DNA of 64,000 nucleotides from Procambarus clarkii (GCF_040958095.1 NC_091209.1:7510589-7574588), one strand, 5' to 3'; counted from the first letter of the stretch, positions 41,742-53,420 are shown. Notes: generated by a model from the sequence alone, not told the origin. Program-made: numbers and translations.

Positions 41742-43984
41742 GATGGCCAACAGCATGCTGGCTGCTGCTGGCCAACAACATGCTGGCCGACATCATGCTA
41801 ACTGACTGGCTTGAGCTTGCCGAAAGGAAGGCCGATGGCCAGTTATTGCATGACACCGTGCGCGAGGCCATGCTCAACTTCTCTGTAGCATTCCAAATGT
41901 ATCTTAATGTACTGTCGATGCAAAGAAGAATGGGTGGTCAAGTATAATGCACAATATTTAGAATATATAATGGGGGAAACGAGTGTAATAGGACGAAATA
42001 ACCGGAGGAAAAAATGGGGGGGGGTACCCCACCCGAATGCACTGCAACTAGCGTACCCTAGCTGAAATCAACTTAATGGCACAGAGGCAAAGCAATAGAT
42101 TAATACAAATCCTAATTGAAAGTCCCTTAATATAACAAATTGAACGTGAAACTTAAGCAAAGTGTAAATTGCGGGATTTTTTTTTTTTTTTGTTTTTTTT
42201 GTATTAAATACGAATCGTAATTGTGAGTCCAACAATAACATTTTAGGCATGAGGCGAAAGCAATGCTATAAATTGCGGAAGCAATACAACTCTTAACTGA
42301 AAGTCTAGCAATCATAAGATATATTTTAAACTTGTTCACAAATATAAATTATAAAACACCAAAACGGCGTACCGCACGACGCCAGGGCGTCAAAGCTTAA
42401 GGTAGAGATAACTGAGACAGCGAGTAGCCACTCGCTCAGCCTAACTGGCCTTACCTAACAACTTAAAGTCGAGCGAACAAGCATAAAATTCCACCGGGAA
42501 GTAAAACCTGCAGCTGGTGTTGGGAGGGCATCAAATGAATTAAACTGTGATAGGGTAAATGTAAACATTTAGGCCGTAAATGATAAACCACATAACGTAA
42601 CCAGGAGAAACAACAAATATGCCGCAAGGCTACCCGTAAACAGTAATAATTTACAAAGGAAACTAAACAAATGCAGGGCCAGAAACTTAAAGCGGGAGAC
42701 AAGGGGCCAGATTCACGAAAGCACTTACGAACGTGTACATCTTTCCTCAATCTTTGAAGGCTTTGGTTACGTTTATTAAACAGTTTACAAACATGAAAAC
42801 TTGCCAATCAACTGTTGTTATTGTTATAAACAGCCTCCTGGTGCTTCGGAGCTCATTAACTGTTTATTAATTGTAAACAAAGCCGCCAAAGATTGAGAAA
42901 AGATGGACAGGTTCGTAAGTGCTTTCGTGAATCTGGCCCAAGGGCCCGTAACTGACTTTACTTAATAACTTAAGGCAAAGCAAAAGTTAAACAAACATAC
43001 TGTAAACACAGTAAAAGACACGTGCAACAAGACAAAGCATCCTGAGCGGGAATAAAGTGAGTAGGCTAGTGGAAAAAGCCAAGCCAGGGAAACTGAGGCA
43101 AGAGGCCTGTAACACGGCAACTAGCACAACCTAGCTGGTTTAGTTAATAACTCAAGTACAATAAGCCCGGGTTTTATAAGTTAAAGAATTATGCACGTGG
43201 GTAGTAGCTGGACCTTAAACCCGCATTAAACGTAGAGTGTAACACAAACACCAATAGTCAAAATTGTGCAATATAATGGATTAACTTAACGACCGTTGCC
43301 GAATGTTGAACTGCAAAATCCTGCCATCAGCGGCTGGAACATCGGAGCTGGGCACCTGCAGCTGGACATCGACCGCTGGAGCATCAACATCTGATAAAGG
43401 GAGGAAAATAGGGCAACTGGCCACCAGGGAAGGCCTATAGTGGTAAGTAGAGGGCCAGCTGCAAGACAACTTAGGCTAAAGACTGGAATATAACTGTCCT
43501 AGAAAATAACGGGAACAATTCATGAAGCTGGGAAAGCGAGAATTACAAAACTGAAAAGAGTGATAAATTGATGGGCACAACATCGGGTGGAACGCTTCAG
43601 CTGGAGCTTCATGACTGAAGCGTTGGCTGCCGGGAAGCCTAACATGGAACTGGGGCGTTAGCAGCTGTAACATCGTCTGCTGAAACTAGCCGAGTCTGTG
43701 AGGGCGCCCACTGCAACAGCTACGGCCGAGCCACCAGCTGGCCCATCCTCTGCAGGAACAACTCCGGCTGGGACGACGTCGTTGGAAAGCCTAACAATGT
43801 AATAAATTATATTATATGAATAATCGTAAATAAATGGTGTAAATAATAAAATTATAAACCAATTATAACTATAATTAATTATAACAAATAGTTATAAATT
43901 GCAAAACCAAGTATGCTCAAAATAAAGCTGGACTATAATTCGTTAGAGAAACGGGATTAACACTTGTAAGTTTCCACAGTCGGT
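41742..43984. repeat. Diverged satellite-like domain
   Basis: Loose repeats of a unit of about 180-190 bp occur here. Their marks are CTAGC..AACCTAGCTG, ACTTTACTTAATAACTTAA and AGGCAAAGCAAAAGTTAAAC (for example near 42956 and 43134). They belong with the cleaner array at 48387-49175. The start (41742-41880) has GGCCAACAACATGCTGGC-type short repeats. A MITE is inserted at 42705. No gene is supported. Confidence 0.55.
42705..42938. mobile_element. MITE, 234 bp, with long inverted ends
   Basis: Left end GGCCAGATTCACGAAAGCAC; the right end is its complement (GTGCTTTCGTGAATCTGGCC with one mismatch). The inverted repeat continues for about 50 bp (CTTTCCTCAATCTTTG and CAAAGATTGAGAAAAG). CAAGG is present on both sides (42700-42704 and 42939-42943) and is the likely duplication. 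An older relative lies at 4985-5220. Confidence 0.85.
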
Positions 43985-44060
43985 GGCTGTGGAAACGTTC
44001 CGGGCTACACCGGCAGATGAAACGTCTGGATAAACCAGCGGCCTGGGGGGGCCCACTGTG
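43985..44060. repeat. Minisatellite, left of LINE copy D
   Basis: TTCCGGGCTACACCGGCAGA...ACGTCTGGATAAACCAGCGGCCTGGGGGG. The same unit resumes at 46205, so LINE copy D is inserted within it. Confidence 0.8.
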
Positions 44061-44423
44061 AATAATAATAATAATAATTTTTATTTAGGCAAAGGTACAT
44101 ACATAGAGATTTTACAAAGTTTGTTGGCTTTATAGATAAGAGCTAGTACATACAATGCCTAAAGCCATTATTACGCAAAGCGTTTCGGGCAGGAAAAAAC
44201 ACTACTGACTAAAGCTTAAAACTAATGGGTAAAAAGAAAAAAATGCGTTGAGTACAAATAAAAATAGAGGTAAAAGAGGGGGGAACATTGTTGAAAAAAC
44301 AGCACAAATACAATTACAAATTATTACAGAAAATTACATTAAAACAGCGTTGAATTGTAAAACAAAAAAAAACAAAAAAAAAAAAAAAACAATCATGGGT
44401 TGACAACAGAGAGGTAAGGTAGG

Positions 44424-45660
44424 TTACAGGGAATTTATTAGGTATAGCTTCGTTTTTAACTTAAACTGGTTGAGAGAGGTACTGTCTATAACATGGTTGG
44501 GAAGGTCATTCCACATTCTGGGCCCCTTGATTTGTAGAGCATTTCTGGTTTGATTAAGTCGTACTCTAGGAATATCAAAACTGTATTTATTTCTGGTGTG
44601 GTGCTCATGGGTTCTGTTACAACCTTCTATGAAGCTTTTGAGATCAGGATTGGCATTACAATTTAGCGTTTTGTATATGTATAGTACACATGAGAGAATG
44701 TGCAGTGACTTAATGTCTAACATATTCAGGGATTTGAATAGGGGTACCGAGTGATGTCTGGGGCCAGAATTGGATATTGTCCTAATAGCAGCTTTGTGTT
44801 GAGTAATTAGAGGACGTAAGTGATTTTGGGTAGTAGAGCCCCAAGCACAAATACCATAGTTGAGATATGGATAGATAAGGGAGTAATAGAGAGTCACCAG
44901 GGCAGGGCGTGGTACATAATATCTGATATTAGAAAGAATGCCCACAGTTTTTGAAACTTTTTTTGATATGTTTAGAATGTGTCCCTGGAAATTCAGCTTG
45001 TGGTCAATGAGAATGCCAAGGAATTTGCCATCTAATTTGTTACAAATTTGGGTATTGTTTATTTTGAGATTTATTTGATTAGAGGATTTATTGCCAAACA
45101 GAATATAAAAGGTTTTGTCAATGTTAAGGGTGAGTTTGTTGGCAGTTAGCCACAGATGGACTTTATTTAGCTCAGTATTTACTGTGGCATTTAGAGCAAG
45201 GGGATCAGGACTGGAGTAAATGAAGGTTGTGTCGTCAGCAAATAGGATTGGTTTGAGGTGTTGGGAGGCATTTGGAAGGTCATTAATGTAGATGAGAAAG
45301 AGGAGAGGGCCAAGTATGCTGCCCTGGGGAACACCAATGTTGATGGGTAGGGTGGGCGAAATTGTATTATTCACAGAAACACATTGGAGCCTGTCAGTAA
45401 GGTAGGATTTGAGGTATTGTAGGGAGTGTCCTCTGACACCATAATGATGTAATTTAAGAAGAAGGTTTTGGTGGTTGACAGTATCGAAAGCTTTACGCAG
45501 GTCCACAAATAACCCAACAGGGAACTCATTTTTATCAAGAGCTGTATGAATCGAGTTAAGCATACTAATAAGTGCATCGTTAGTGCTTTTTTTGGGCCTG
45601 AAGCCATATTGGCAAGGGCTAAGTATATTGAGTTTGGCTAGATATGAGTAAAGCTGCTTA
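44424..45660 (-). pseudogene. LINE copy D reverse transcriptase (5' part displaced by a SINE)
   Basis: The RT frame is open from the SINE junction to the stop, with all key motifs: QYGFRPKKST, FVDLRKAFDTVNH (catalytic Asp present), GVPQGSILGPLLF and ILFADDTTF. The open frame continues into the SINE (to 45752), adding a tRNA-antisense peptide (RIRTHDIALAE) that is not part of RT. The missing 5' part of RT lies beyond the SINE at 45944-46130. Sequence is very close to copies C and E. Confidence 0.85.
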
Positions 45661-45943
45661 TCTCCGTGGTGTAGTGGTAAGACACTCGCCTGGCGTTCCG
45701 CGAGCGCTATGTCATGGGTTCGTATCCTGGCCGGGGAGGATTTACTGGGCACAATTCCTTAACTGTAGCCTCTGTTTAACGCAACAGTAAAATGTGTACT
45801 TGGATGAAAAAACGATTCTTCGCGGCAGGGGATCGAATTCCAGGGACCATAGGATTAAGGACTTGCCCGAAACGCTACGCGTACTAGTGGCTGTACAAGA
45901 ATGTAACAACTCTTGTATATATCTCAAAAAAAAAAAAAAAAAA
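45661..45943 (+). mobile_element. SINE family A, full length, inside LINE copy D
   Basis: TCTCCGTGGTGTAGTGGTAA to a poly(A) of about 18. The A box and B box are present (GGGTTCGTATCC). The LINE sequence GCTGCTTA|TAGATTAG, intact in copy C, is split at this point. Confidence 0.9.
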
Positions 45944-46204
45944 TATAGATTAGTTTTTCAAAAATTTTTGACAAGTTTGGCAGGATTGATATAGGTCTGT
46001 AGTTGTTAACATCTGTGAGATCACCACATTTGTGGACAGGCGTTACTCTCGCTTTTTTTAGAATATCTGGAAAGGTTTGGAGTTCAAGTGACTTGTTGAA
46101 GAGCAAAGCAATAGCAGGGGCTAAAGATCTGGAGGTTTTTTTGTAGATTAAAGTTGGTATCTCCTCAAGGGCACCAGACTTGGTTTTAAGGGAAAGGATT
46201 AAAG

Positions 46205-46920
46205 GTTTTAAGGGACTTCCGGGCTACGCCGGGCAGACAACACGTCTGGATAAACCAGCGGCCTGGAAGGCCGCATATTTATATGGCCAATGTAAATAAG
46301 ATACCTGAATAACATCGCCGGCTTAACTCACCACAGGAAGAACGTCGGCTGGACATGAACCCCCGAGCGCAGACAGCGAAGACGGCAGCGGCTATGACAA
46401 CCTTCGTGGCTACATTGGGCAGACAAAACGTCTGGAGAAACCAGCGGCCTGGGGGGCCGCAGTAGATTCCGGGCTACACCGGCAGACAACACGTCTGGAT
46501 AAACCCGCGGCCAGAAAGGCCGTGTATTTATATGACCAATATAAATATAATACCTGTAGAACATCGCCGGCTTAACTCATCACAGGAAGGACGTCGGCTG
46601 GGGAGCAGCCCCTGAACGCAGTCAGCTAAGACGGCAGCGGCTGTCAACCTTCCTGGCTACGTTGGGCAGACTAAACGTCTGAATAAACCAGCGGCCTGGG
46701 AAGCAGCAGTATCTTCCGGGCTACACCGAGCAGACAATACGTCTGGTAACCAGCGGCCTGGGAGGCCGCAGTATATTCCGGGCTACACCGAGCAGACAAT
46801 ACGTCTGGTAACCAGCGGCCTGGGAGGCCACACGTCTGGATAAGCCAGCAGTCGGAAGGCTGCAGATTCTTCTGGGCTACACCGGGCAGACAAAACGACT
46901 GGAAAAACGTTTACTGGTAC
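46205..46920. repeat. Minisatellite with ~62-bp unit and ~248-bp higher-order repeat
   Basis: The 62-bp unit is TTCCGGGCTACACCGAGCAG...ACGTCTGG...CCAGCGGCCTGGGAGGCCGCAGTATA (clear copies at 46713 and 46775). A longer unit including CATCGCCGGCTTAACTCA recurs at about 46312 and 46560. GGCCTGGGAGGCC is itself an inverted repeat. The frames across it are not genes. Confidence 0.85.
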
Positions 46921-47150
46921 TGGTAAACGAAACTGGTACTGTCTAGCGTCAGTACTTAATAACTTTATGACAAAGTCAAGGAAACAAGTATATAGGTAAA
47001 ACAGTAAGTAAAATGACATGCACTTAGGCAATGCATAATTAATAATAAATTGCTGATGGAACTAATCATAATACGAGTCCGAGATAAACTTAAAGGGAGA
47101 GGCATGAGGCCCGAAGACAACATCTAGGACATCCTAGCTGACTTTACTTA
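46921..47150. repeat. Satellite (~190-bp family), left of LINE copy E
   Basis: Diverged units with CTTAATAACTTTATGACAAAG and ACATCCTAGCTGACTTTACTTA. LINE copy E cuts the array at 47150. Confidence 0.6.
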
Positions 47151-48382
47151 CAATACAATACAATACAATTTTATTTAGGTAAGGTACATACATACAATAA
47201 ATATTTACAAGGGTTGTTTAACTTATAGGTATAGCTAGTACATACAATGCCTAAAGCCTCTATTACGCAAAGCGTTTCGGGCATGATAAACTTAAATGAC
47301 AAGCTTAATACTAATTGAACATAATGAGTAGAATGAAAACAAGAAATGAAAACATAGATGAAAAAGCAGCACAAATACAATTATGTCGACAAACAGCGCT
47401 CTTTAAAGAAAAAAACAGACATTGGTTGACAAAAGAAGGGTAAGGTAGGTTACAGGGAATTTATTAGGTATAGCTTCGCTTTTAACTTAAACTGGTTGAG
47501 AGAGGTACAGTCTTTAACATGGTTGGGAAGGTCATTCCACATTCTGGGCCCCTTGATTTGTAGAGCATTTCTAGTTTGATTAAGTCGTACTCTAGGAATA
47601 TCAAAACTGTATTTATTTCTGGTGTGATGCTCATGGGTTCTGATACAACCTTCTATGAAGGTTTTGAGATCAGGATTGGCATTATAGTTTAGCGTTTTAT
47701 ATATGTATAATACACATGAGAGAATGTGCAGTGACTTAATGTCTAACATATTCAGAGATTTAAGTAGGGGTACCGAGTGATGTCTGGGGCCAGAATTGGA
47801 TATTGTCCTAATAGCAGCTTTGTGTTGAGTAATTAGAGGACGTAAGTGATTTTGGGTAGTAGAGCCCCAAGCACAAATACCATAGTTGAGATATGGATAG
47901 ATAAGGGAGTAATAGAGAGTCACCAGGGCAGGGCGAGGTACATAATATCTGATCTTAGAAAGAATGCCCACAGTTTTTGAAACTTTTTTTGATATGTTTA
48001 GAATGTGTCCCTGGAAATTAAGCTTGTGGTCAATGAGAATGCCAAGGAATTTGCCATCTAATTTGTTACAAATTTGGGTATTGTTTATTTTGAGATTTAT
48101 TTGATTAGAGGATTTATTGCCAAACAGAATATAAAAGGTTTTGTCAATGTTAAGGGTGAGTTTGTTGGCAGTTAGCCACAGATGGACTTTATTTAGCTCA
48201 GTATTTACTGTGGCATTTAGAGCAAGGGGATCAGGACTGGAGTAAATGAAGGTTGTGTCGTCAGCAAATAGAATTGGTTTGAGGTGTTGGGAGGCATTTG
48301 GAAGGTCATTAATGTAGATGAGAAAGAGGAGAGGGCCAAGTATGCTGCCCTGGGGAACACCAATGTTGATGGGTAGGGTGGG
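47151..48382 (-). mobile_element. CR1/L2-like LINE copy E, 5'-truncated
   Basis: (ACAAT)n tail, UTR, then the RT frame from 47450 upward, containing ILFADDTTF near 48250. The copy begins at GVPQG (near 48370); upstream of this is satellite, so motif A is lost. The open frame to 48466 includes about 28 codons of satellite and is a chimera. The tail type equals the fragment at 11047, not copies C and D. Confidence 0.9.
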
Positions 48383-48386
48383 TGAA

Positions 48387-49175
48387 GGTGAAGCATAAGT
48401 TAAACAAACAATTGTAAACCAGTAAAGTAAAAACATGCAGCAAGGGCGATGTAAAATGCAGGACATTTGCTGAGGAAACTAATCATAAATGCAGGGCCAG
48501 AAGAAACTTAAAGCAAGAGGCAAGGGCCCGATCCCGACAACTATCACATCCTAGCCGACTTTACATAATAACTTAAAGGCAAAGCAGAGGTTAAACAACG
48601 AATGTAAAACCAGCAAAGAAACTAGCAGCTTGACACTGCATAAAATTCATTAATAAATTAAGGAAAGTTATGGAAAAACAAGTCCATGAAACAAAGCTAC
48701 GAGCCAGAGGCCTGAGACACTGCAGCTAGCCTAACCTAGCCGACTTTACCTAATAACTTATAGGCAAGCAAAGTTACACAAACCTAAGTAAAACCTGCAA
48801 AAGAAAACATGCAGCTTGACACTGCATTAAATTCAATAATAAATTAAGGAAACTTATGGAAAACACAAGTCCAAGAAAATTTAAAGCTAGAGGCCGGAGG
48901 CCTGTGACACAGCAGCTAGCATAACCTAGCTGACTTTACCTAATAACTTATAGGCAATGACCAAAAGTTAAAACAAACCTAAATGTAAAACCAGCTAAAG
49001 AAACACGCAGCTTGACACTGCATAAAATTCAATAATAAAATGAGGAAACTTATGGAAACAAATCCATGAAAACGAAGCTAGGGGCCAGAGGCCTGTGACA
49101 CTGCAGCTAGCCTAACCTAGCTAACTTTACCTACTAACTTATAGGCAATGACCAGAAGTTAAAAGTTAAAACCGG
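48387..49175. repeat. ~190-bp tandem satellite
   Basis: CTAGC(C/A)TAACCTAGC...ACTTTACCTAATAACTTATAGGC recurs at about 48541, 48726, 48916 and 49107, so the period is 185-191 bp. Each unit includes CAGCTTGACACTGCATAAAA and GGCCAGAGGCCTGTGACAC. No coding role seen. Confidence 0.85.
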
Positions 49176-49235
49176 GAGGAGGGTGGGCGTTATGTAAGAG
49201 CAGCTGCTGGCTTGGGGAAAGGGGCCCACGCCTTT

Positions 49236-49880
49236 TTTTTTTTTTTTATTAAGTTATGAGGTACATCTGCATTAGTGCAGCTACCCTAGACTATATGAAG
49301 TGGAGTACAGTGTGTCAAAAAAGCTAACTAGGTGATGCTATAAGATCCCCATCACACAGGATGGTTAGTCATACAGAGACATGTGATAAGCGGTCTGCAC
49401 TGGCAGACTCCGGATGCATTTTGAGGATATCAACAACACAAGATTGAATAAGGTAGCAGTGGTAATACAAGTCCCCATCTCGCAGGATGGTTAGTCATAC
49501 AGGGCCATGTGTTTAATAGCCTGCACTGGCAAATTTTGGGTATACTGTGAGGATATCTTCAAGAATACGAGAGTGAATAAAGTAATTGCAAAGCTCCAGG
49601 TACCTCATGCCAACTGGTCTGAAAGGTCTAATAACTGGGCATTCAGCCACGCCGTCTCCGTCCCGGTTTATATAACCTCGGGTCAATGCGCGCGCAGCTT
49701 GGGGCGGTTAAAGTCGGCTTCCAGACATACGCGTTTTCTTCCACTCAGAAAACCCACCGTTTTTGGGAAACAGTGTTCTTTATCCCAACTGGTAATGTTG
49801 TGATGATTTGGAGAGCTTGATACAAGGCATACAATTCCGCTGTGACCTCCCGTATCACATCATCGCCCCACACTTTTCAC
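49236..49880 (-). pseudogene. RNase H-bearing LINE remnant with poly(A) and internal duplication
   Basis: The - strand ends in a poly(A) (T15 at about 49233-49247 on +). A roughly 120-bp block starting CAGGATGGTTAGTCATACAG occurs at about 49360 and 49490 as diverged tandem copies. Upstream, near 49860-49800, the - strand reads DVIREVTAELYALYQALQII. This resembles the E-A-L-Y helix of an I-clade RNase H domain. Everything else is broken by stops. Confidence 0.45.
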
Positions 49881-50059
49881 AACACTACTAATGGACCGCG
49901 GCCACAACCTCCTATAAGTCACCTCTGTGGGCCAGAAACAACAAGAATGGCAACTGACCACATCACTCGTATGATGATAATCCAGCAACGTTGGTAAACT
50001 TGTAGTTCTGCTGTCAATACATAGATGGCGTAAGGCCACATGGTAGTCTCCAATGGACT

Positions 50060-50540
50060 TTCCTAGTTGTGCTTGCGGGGGTTGAGCTTTGGCTCTTTGG
50101 TCCAGCTTCTCAACTGTTCCTGATTCCATTGGGTTCTATCTAGTTGCCCAAAACGTTTTGCGTCTTAGTGGCTTTGCAAGAATGTAAAAATATTACTAAT
50201 GTAATCTCATCAACTTATTGTACCTTAATTCTATAAATAAAATATTATTATAGTATTATTATCATATCTATATTTGAAACTGTATGGAGTCTGCCTCCAC
50301 CACGTTACTTCATAATGCATCTCATTTGTTAACTGCTCAGACACTGAAAAAAAATGTCTAATGACTCTGTATTTCATTTGGGTTCTTAGTTTCCACCTGT
50401 GATCTTTTGTGAGAGTTCTACCCGTGCTAAATACTCTACTCTATCGATTCCTCTGAGAATATTTTGTGGTAATCAGGTCTCTCTTAATTCTCTTAAAGGG
50501 TACCTAGTTCAAAGTCTCTTGTTACACTCCTGTACCTCTG
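50060..50540 (-). pseudogene. LINE RT tail and UTR fragment (common repeat)
   Basis: The - strand reads KLRTQMKYRVIRHFFSVSEQ in a broken frame, an RT end. Then comes UTR with GAGCTTTGGCTCTTTGGTCC on +. Copies of the UTR part occur at 5510-5590 and 56495-56620. It is split by another LINE tail at 50151-50265. Confidence 0.6.
50151..50265 (+). mobile_element. LINE 3' tail nested in a LINE fragment
   Basis: TTGCCCAAAACGTTTTGCGTCTTAGTGGCTTTG...AATAAAATATTATTATAGTATTATT. It interrupts GGGCTCTAT|CATATCTACATTTG, which is intact at 56585. Confidence 0.65.
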
Positions 50541-50549
50541 AGACAATAC

Positions 50550-50945
50550 AGATGACTTCCTGATGGATAAGTAACCTCTGATCCAACTAAGAAGGCAATC
50601 ACCAATATTCATTCTCGCAAACTACCTCAAGATGACTTTGTGGGTTTGCAATATCAAAGGCAGACTTAAGATCTAGCAAGGTGGTATATGTCTTGTCAGT
50701 GTGCAGGGTAAGAAAGGTGGTGATGCAATGATGCTCACTCCTTCCATGCATGAATCTGGGGAGGAGAGCATGGTTCTTATTCTATGGAGGAGACGGTTTA
50801 GGGCCATTCACTCGAATGATTTGCAAAAGTAACTAATAATGGAAATTGGGCGAAAAGCATTGAGAACTAGAATTATACTGTTGGTCCAAGAGATAGGAAG
50901 TTCCCCAGGAATAAAACTCATATGGGACAGAAACCTGGAGAAAAA
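50550..50945 (-). pseudogene. Non-LTR reverse transcriptase remnant
   Basis: A broken - strand frame reads MHGRSEHHCITTFLTLHTDK, then TYTTLLDLKSAFDIANPQ, i.e. motif A of a non-LTR RT with its Asp (DLKSAFD). Stops are present. The family differs from copies B-E. Confidence 0.6.
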
Positions 50946-51139
50946 TCATTTTCACCCATCAGGTTTAAACTCAGGGAACTACCTACCCGGCGAAGCCGTA
51001 AATCCAGCTGGATAAAATAATCAGGAATGTGAGGATGAGGGACCTTTGAAAAGCCACAGGATTCCTGTCCCCGTCGAGGTCACTAGAGAAATTGTGGGCC
51101 TCAGGTAAATTCAGGTAAAATATTCCCTGCCGGCATTAT

Positions 51140-51280
51140 ATATTCCCCTGCCCCCTTCCCCTTGTTGCATTCCCTCCCCTGCCCCTTGTTGCGTCCTTCT
51201 CCCTTTCCCCTTGTTGCGTCCCCCTCCCTTTCCCCTTGTTGCGGCTCCTTCCCTCTTTTCCCTTATTGCATCTCCCTGGT
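51140..51280 (+). repeat. Pyrimidine-rich minisatellite (~32 bp)
   Basis: CCCCTTGTTGCGTCC(C/T)TCTCCCTTTC repeats about four times. The strand asymmetry (C/T against G/A) is nearly complete. Confidence 0.8.
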
Positions 51281-51289
51281 TCCCTGTAC

Positions 51290-53345
51290 TGGAACTAGTG
51301 AAGTGTATGGGGAACTACCATTTCAGATTTGCCCTGATGAATCGAAGGCTGGGTATAGTGCCACACACATAATGCTGCTTGTGGCACTAAAGCAGACCCA
51401 AACTGGTCTGTGACGCTCCTCTACCCCACCTGCATCATGCAAGAGGCTAGCCCTTAACGTCTGGCCTTCAACCTTAAAAATTCGGTTAACTATATATTAC
51501 CATTGGGATTAGTAGTTTTTAAGACATTGAAACTACAAATTCAAAACTAAATTTAAAAGTTTTAATAACATGACTACCTAAATTCAGCGGGCTAGAGATG
51601 TAATTCTAGTAATGGGAAACTAGTGACATTTTCTACAAAACAGGATATGTTAATTTTTAGGATGTGTATCCATGGTGTTAATCTATATCCTTTTTTTTAC
51701 TATTAACACTAATTATATACTTCCTGTCGTATATAATAATTGGCAAACGCGCCTTGAGTAAAATTCTGATGCTAGTCTCCGGACACTTCTCCACAGTGGA
51801 TTGCTCTAGCAGTTCAAAAAAGTTGTAGCTTGGTAATATACAGTATAGCCATGCCCGTTGACTATTTATTCCAGTTACTTAGGAGGACAATGTTAACACT
51901 TATTTTGTTAAATGCAGACAGTTGATAAGCTTTTACTCTAGTGTAAAAAGTAAGCTAAATGACTCTGCTCTTAGCAGTCATGCTGTTACTACAAAGGTGT
52001 AGCATTAATGCTTCTTGTATAGGTATTTTTGCTGGGCAAATGCCCCCCCCCCCCCCCCAAATAAAACAAAATAAAAATTATCTAGATTTAGCCTCTGATT
52101 TTGAAAGTCTTTTACAACCATGTAGGTTATCTACAACCCTAGCCTAGAGGCTTAACAAATGATTTTAGAGTATCTTAGATAATGGTAACTTAACAGTACT
52201 ACTAATTTAACTTTTAAATGAATACTCTGCTTTACTTTTTTGTTTAATTATTACAAAGATGGTAAAATTCTTCAAAATAATTTTTTCCTTGGCTTGCCTT
52301 TATTAACCATATTCTTGCAGTAAAGTTAAGTCTAAATGTACTCTTTTACTCTTAAATTGGTATTACTTTTCAGGTTCTGAATGCTTCTGCTTAAAATAGT
52401 GGTGTGGATGTGTGGAGTCTCCGGAGACCACTACATAGCCCCAGACGGCTCCCTGGTGATGTTCTTCCCAACTCTTGAGCAAAACCAGTTGTCTGCGCCA
52501 GTTTTCGTCTCGCCTTTCCCATTGAAAAAGTCCTTCAGGGAAAGCGTCTCTATAATTCCCCCCAAAACGCCAACAGGCTTCAAACTAGTTTCTTTCCAGT
52601 TCCATATTATGTCCAACAGTTCACTCTTCAAGTGGCACCCTTGTCTTTCCAACCCCCTTCCTGCATTTAAGGTATCCCAGCTTCCATTCGCCCCTCAGCC
52701 ACAGTTTAAATCTTTCAGCCTTCAAGGCTACAGCAAACTCGACACCATCCTGTGGAATACCTGGTAATGTAGTACGTAAAATGTTCTAGTTTGATTTGGT
52801 TAAACTCTAAATCCCATAGATCAAACTAATAATGTGCTTGGAGTACTAAAGTTGCACGTTAGATTCCTCAACATGGCTCTTATTTTGTCTCCTTTTAGTA
52901 AATTTAGATTAATTTAATTTTAAACTGTTTCAGACATGTGAAATAAGGGCTGGTAAGTAATTATGAAAGAAGGCACCAAGTAAGTAATTATCAAAAGAAG
53001 GCACCAAACCGGGAAGGCTATGTAGCACCAAATGTGTGGAATAATCAGAGGGTGCTAAATATCGAGGGCTGGTAAGAACTACTATTTCTCATGGTGCGTG
53101 AATAACATACCTACAGCTGGGATCAAGCCAACTCTTACTGCTAGTCTTGGCAGAGGCTTCCAGCTAGTTACTATTTAAGACAAGGATAAGGACGACTTCA
53201 TAAAGAGCGTTATTGCCAGAAGCGAGTTTACTCGTTATTAGTGTTTAACATGGTTATAAACGATGGTAATACATGTGCATTAAACTTTAAATATGGTAAT
53301 CCTGCTGGACTAAGATTTACAAAATGGCCAAGAATTTTTCTAAAA
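51290..53345. other. Unassigned region with one open frame
   Basis: AT-rich DNA. A poly-C run is at about 52045-52060. A frame at 52381-52767 (+, 128 aa; APDGSLVMFFPTLEQNQL) has higher GC than its surroundings and follows TTTTCAG at 52373. I recognise no domain and cannot call it an exon. A dispersed-repeat copy is at 52965-53065. Confidence 0.35.
52965..53065 (+). repeat. Dispersed repeat AAGTAATTATCAAAAG type, copy 3
   Basis: GTAATTATCAAAAGAAGGCACC, GGGAAGGCTATGTAGCACCA, AATAATCAGAGGGTGCTAAA. The two local copies (20975 and here) keep the same 20-base word GGGAAGGCTATGTAGCACCA. Confidence 0.65.
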
Positions 53346-53420
53346 CTACGTAATATTTGTTTTGTTAAGTGGGATCCAGTTCATGTGGACAAGCAGCAAT
53401 GAGCGAGGCACGACGACCAG

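Larger units (their letters stand above)
44061..46200 (-). mobile_element. CR1/L2-like LINE copy D, split by a SINE
   Basis: (AATAAT)n tail at 44061, UTR, RT to 45660, then the 5' part of RT and linker at 45944-46200. A family A SINE lies between. It is 5'-truncated in the linker, and satellite repeats flank it on both sides. Confidence 0.9.

Noticed and set aside
44424-45752. A 442-aa LINE protein with a special N-terminus
   Set aside because: The first ~30 residues are antisense tRNA-SINE sequence joined by an insertion; they are not part of the RT.
47450-48466. A 338-aa LINE protein starting MSCILHRPCC
   Set aside because: The first ~28 codons lie in flanking satellite. The LINE copy is truncated at GVPQG.
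52381-52767. Possible host exon of 128 codons
   Set aside because: A CAG precedes it and the GC content is higher, but no domain, partner exon or conserved motif can be shown. Left as unassigned.
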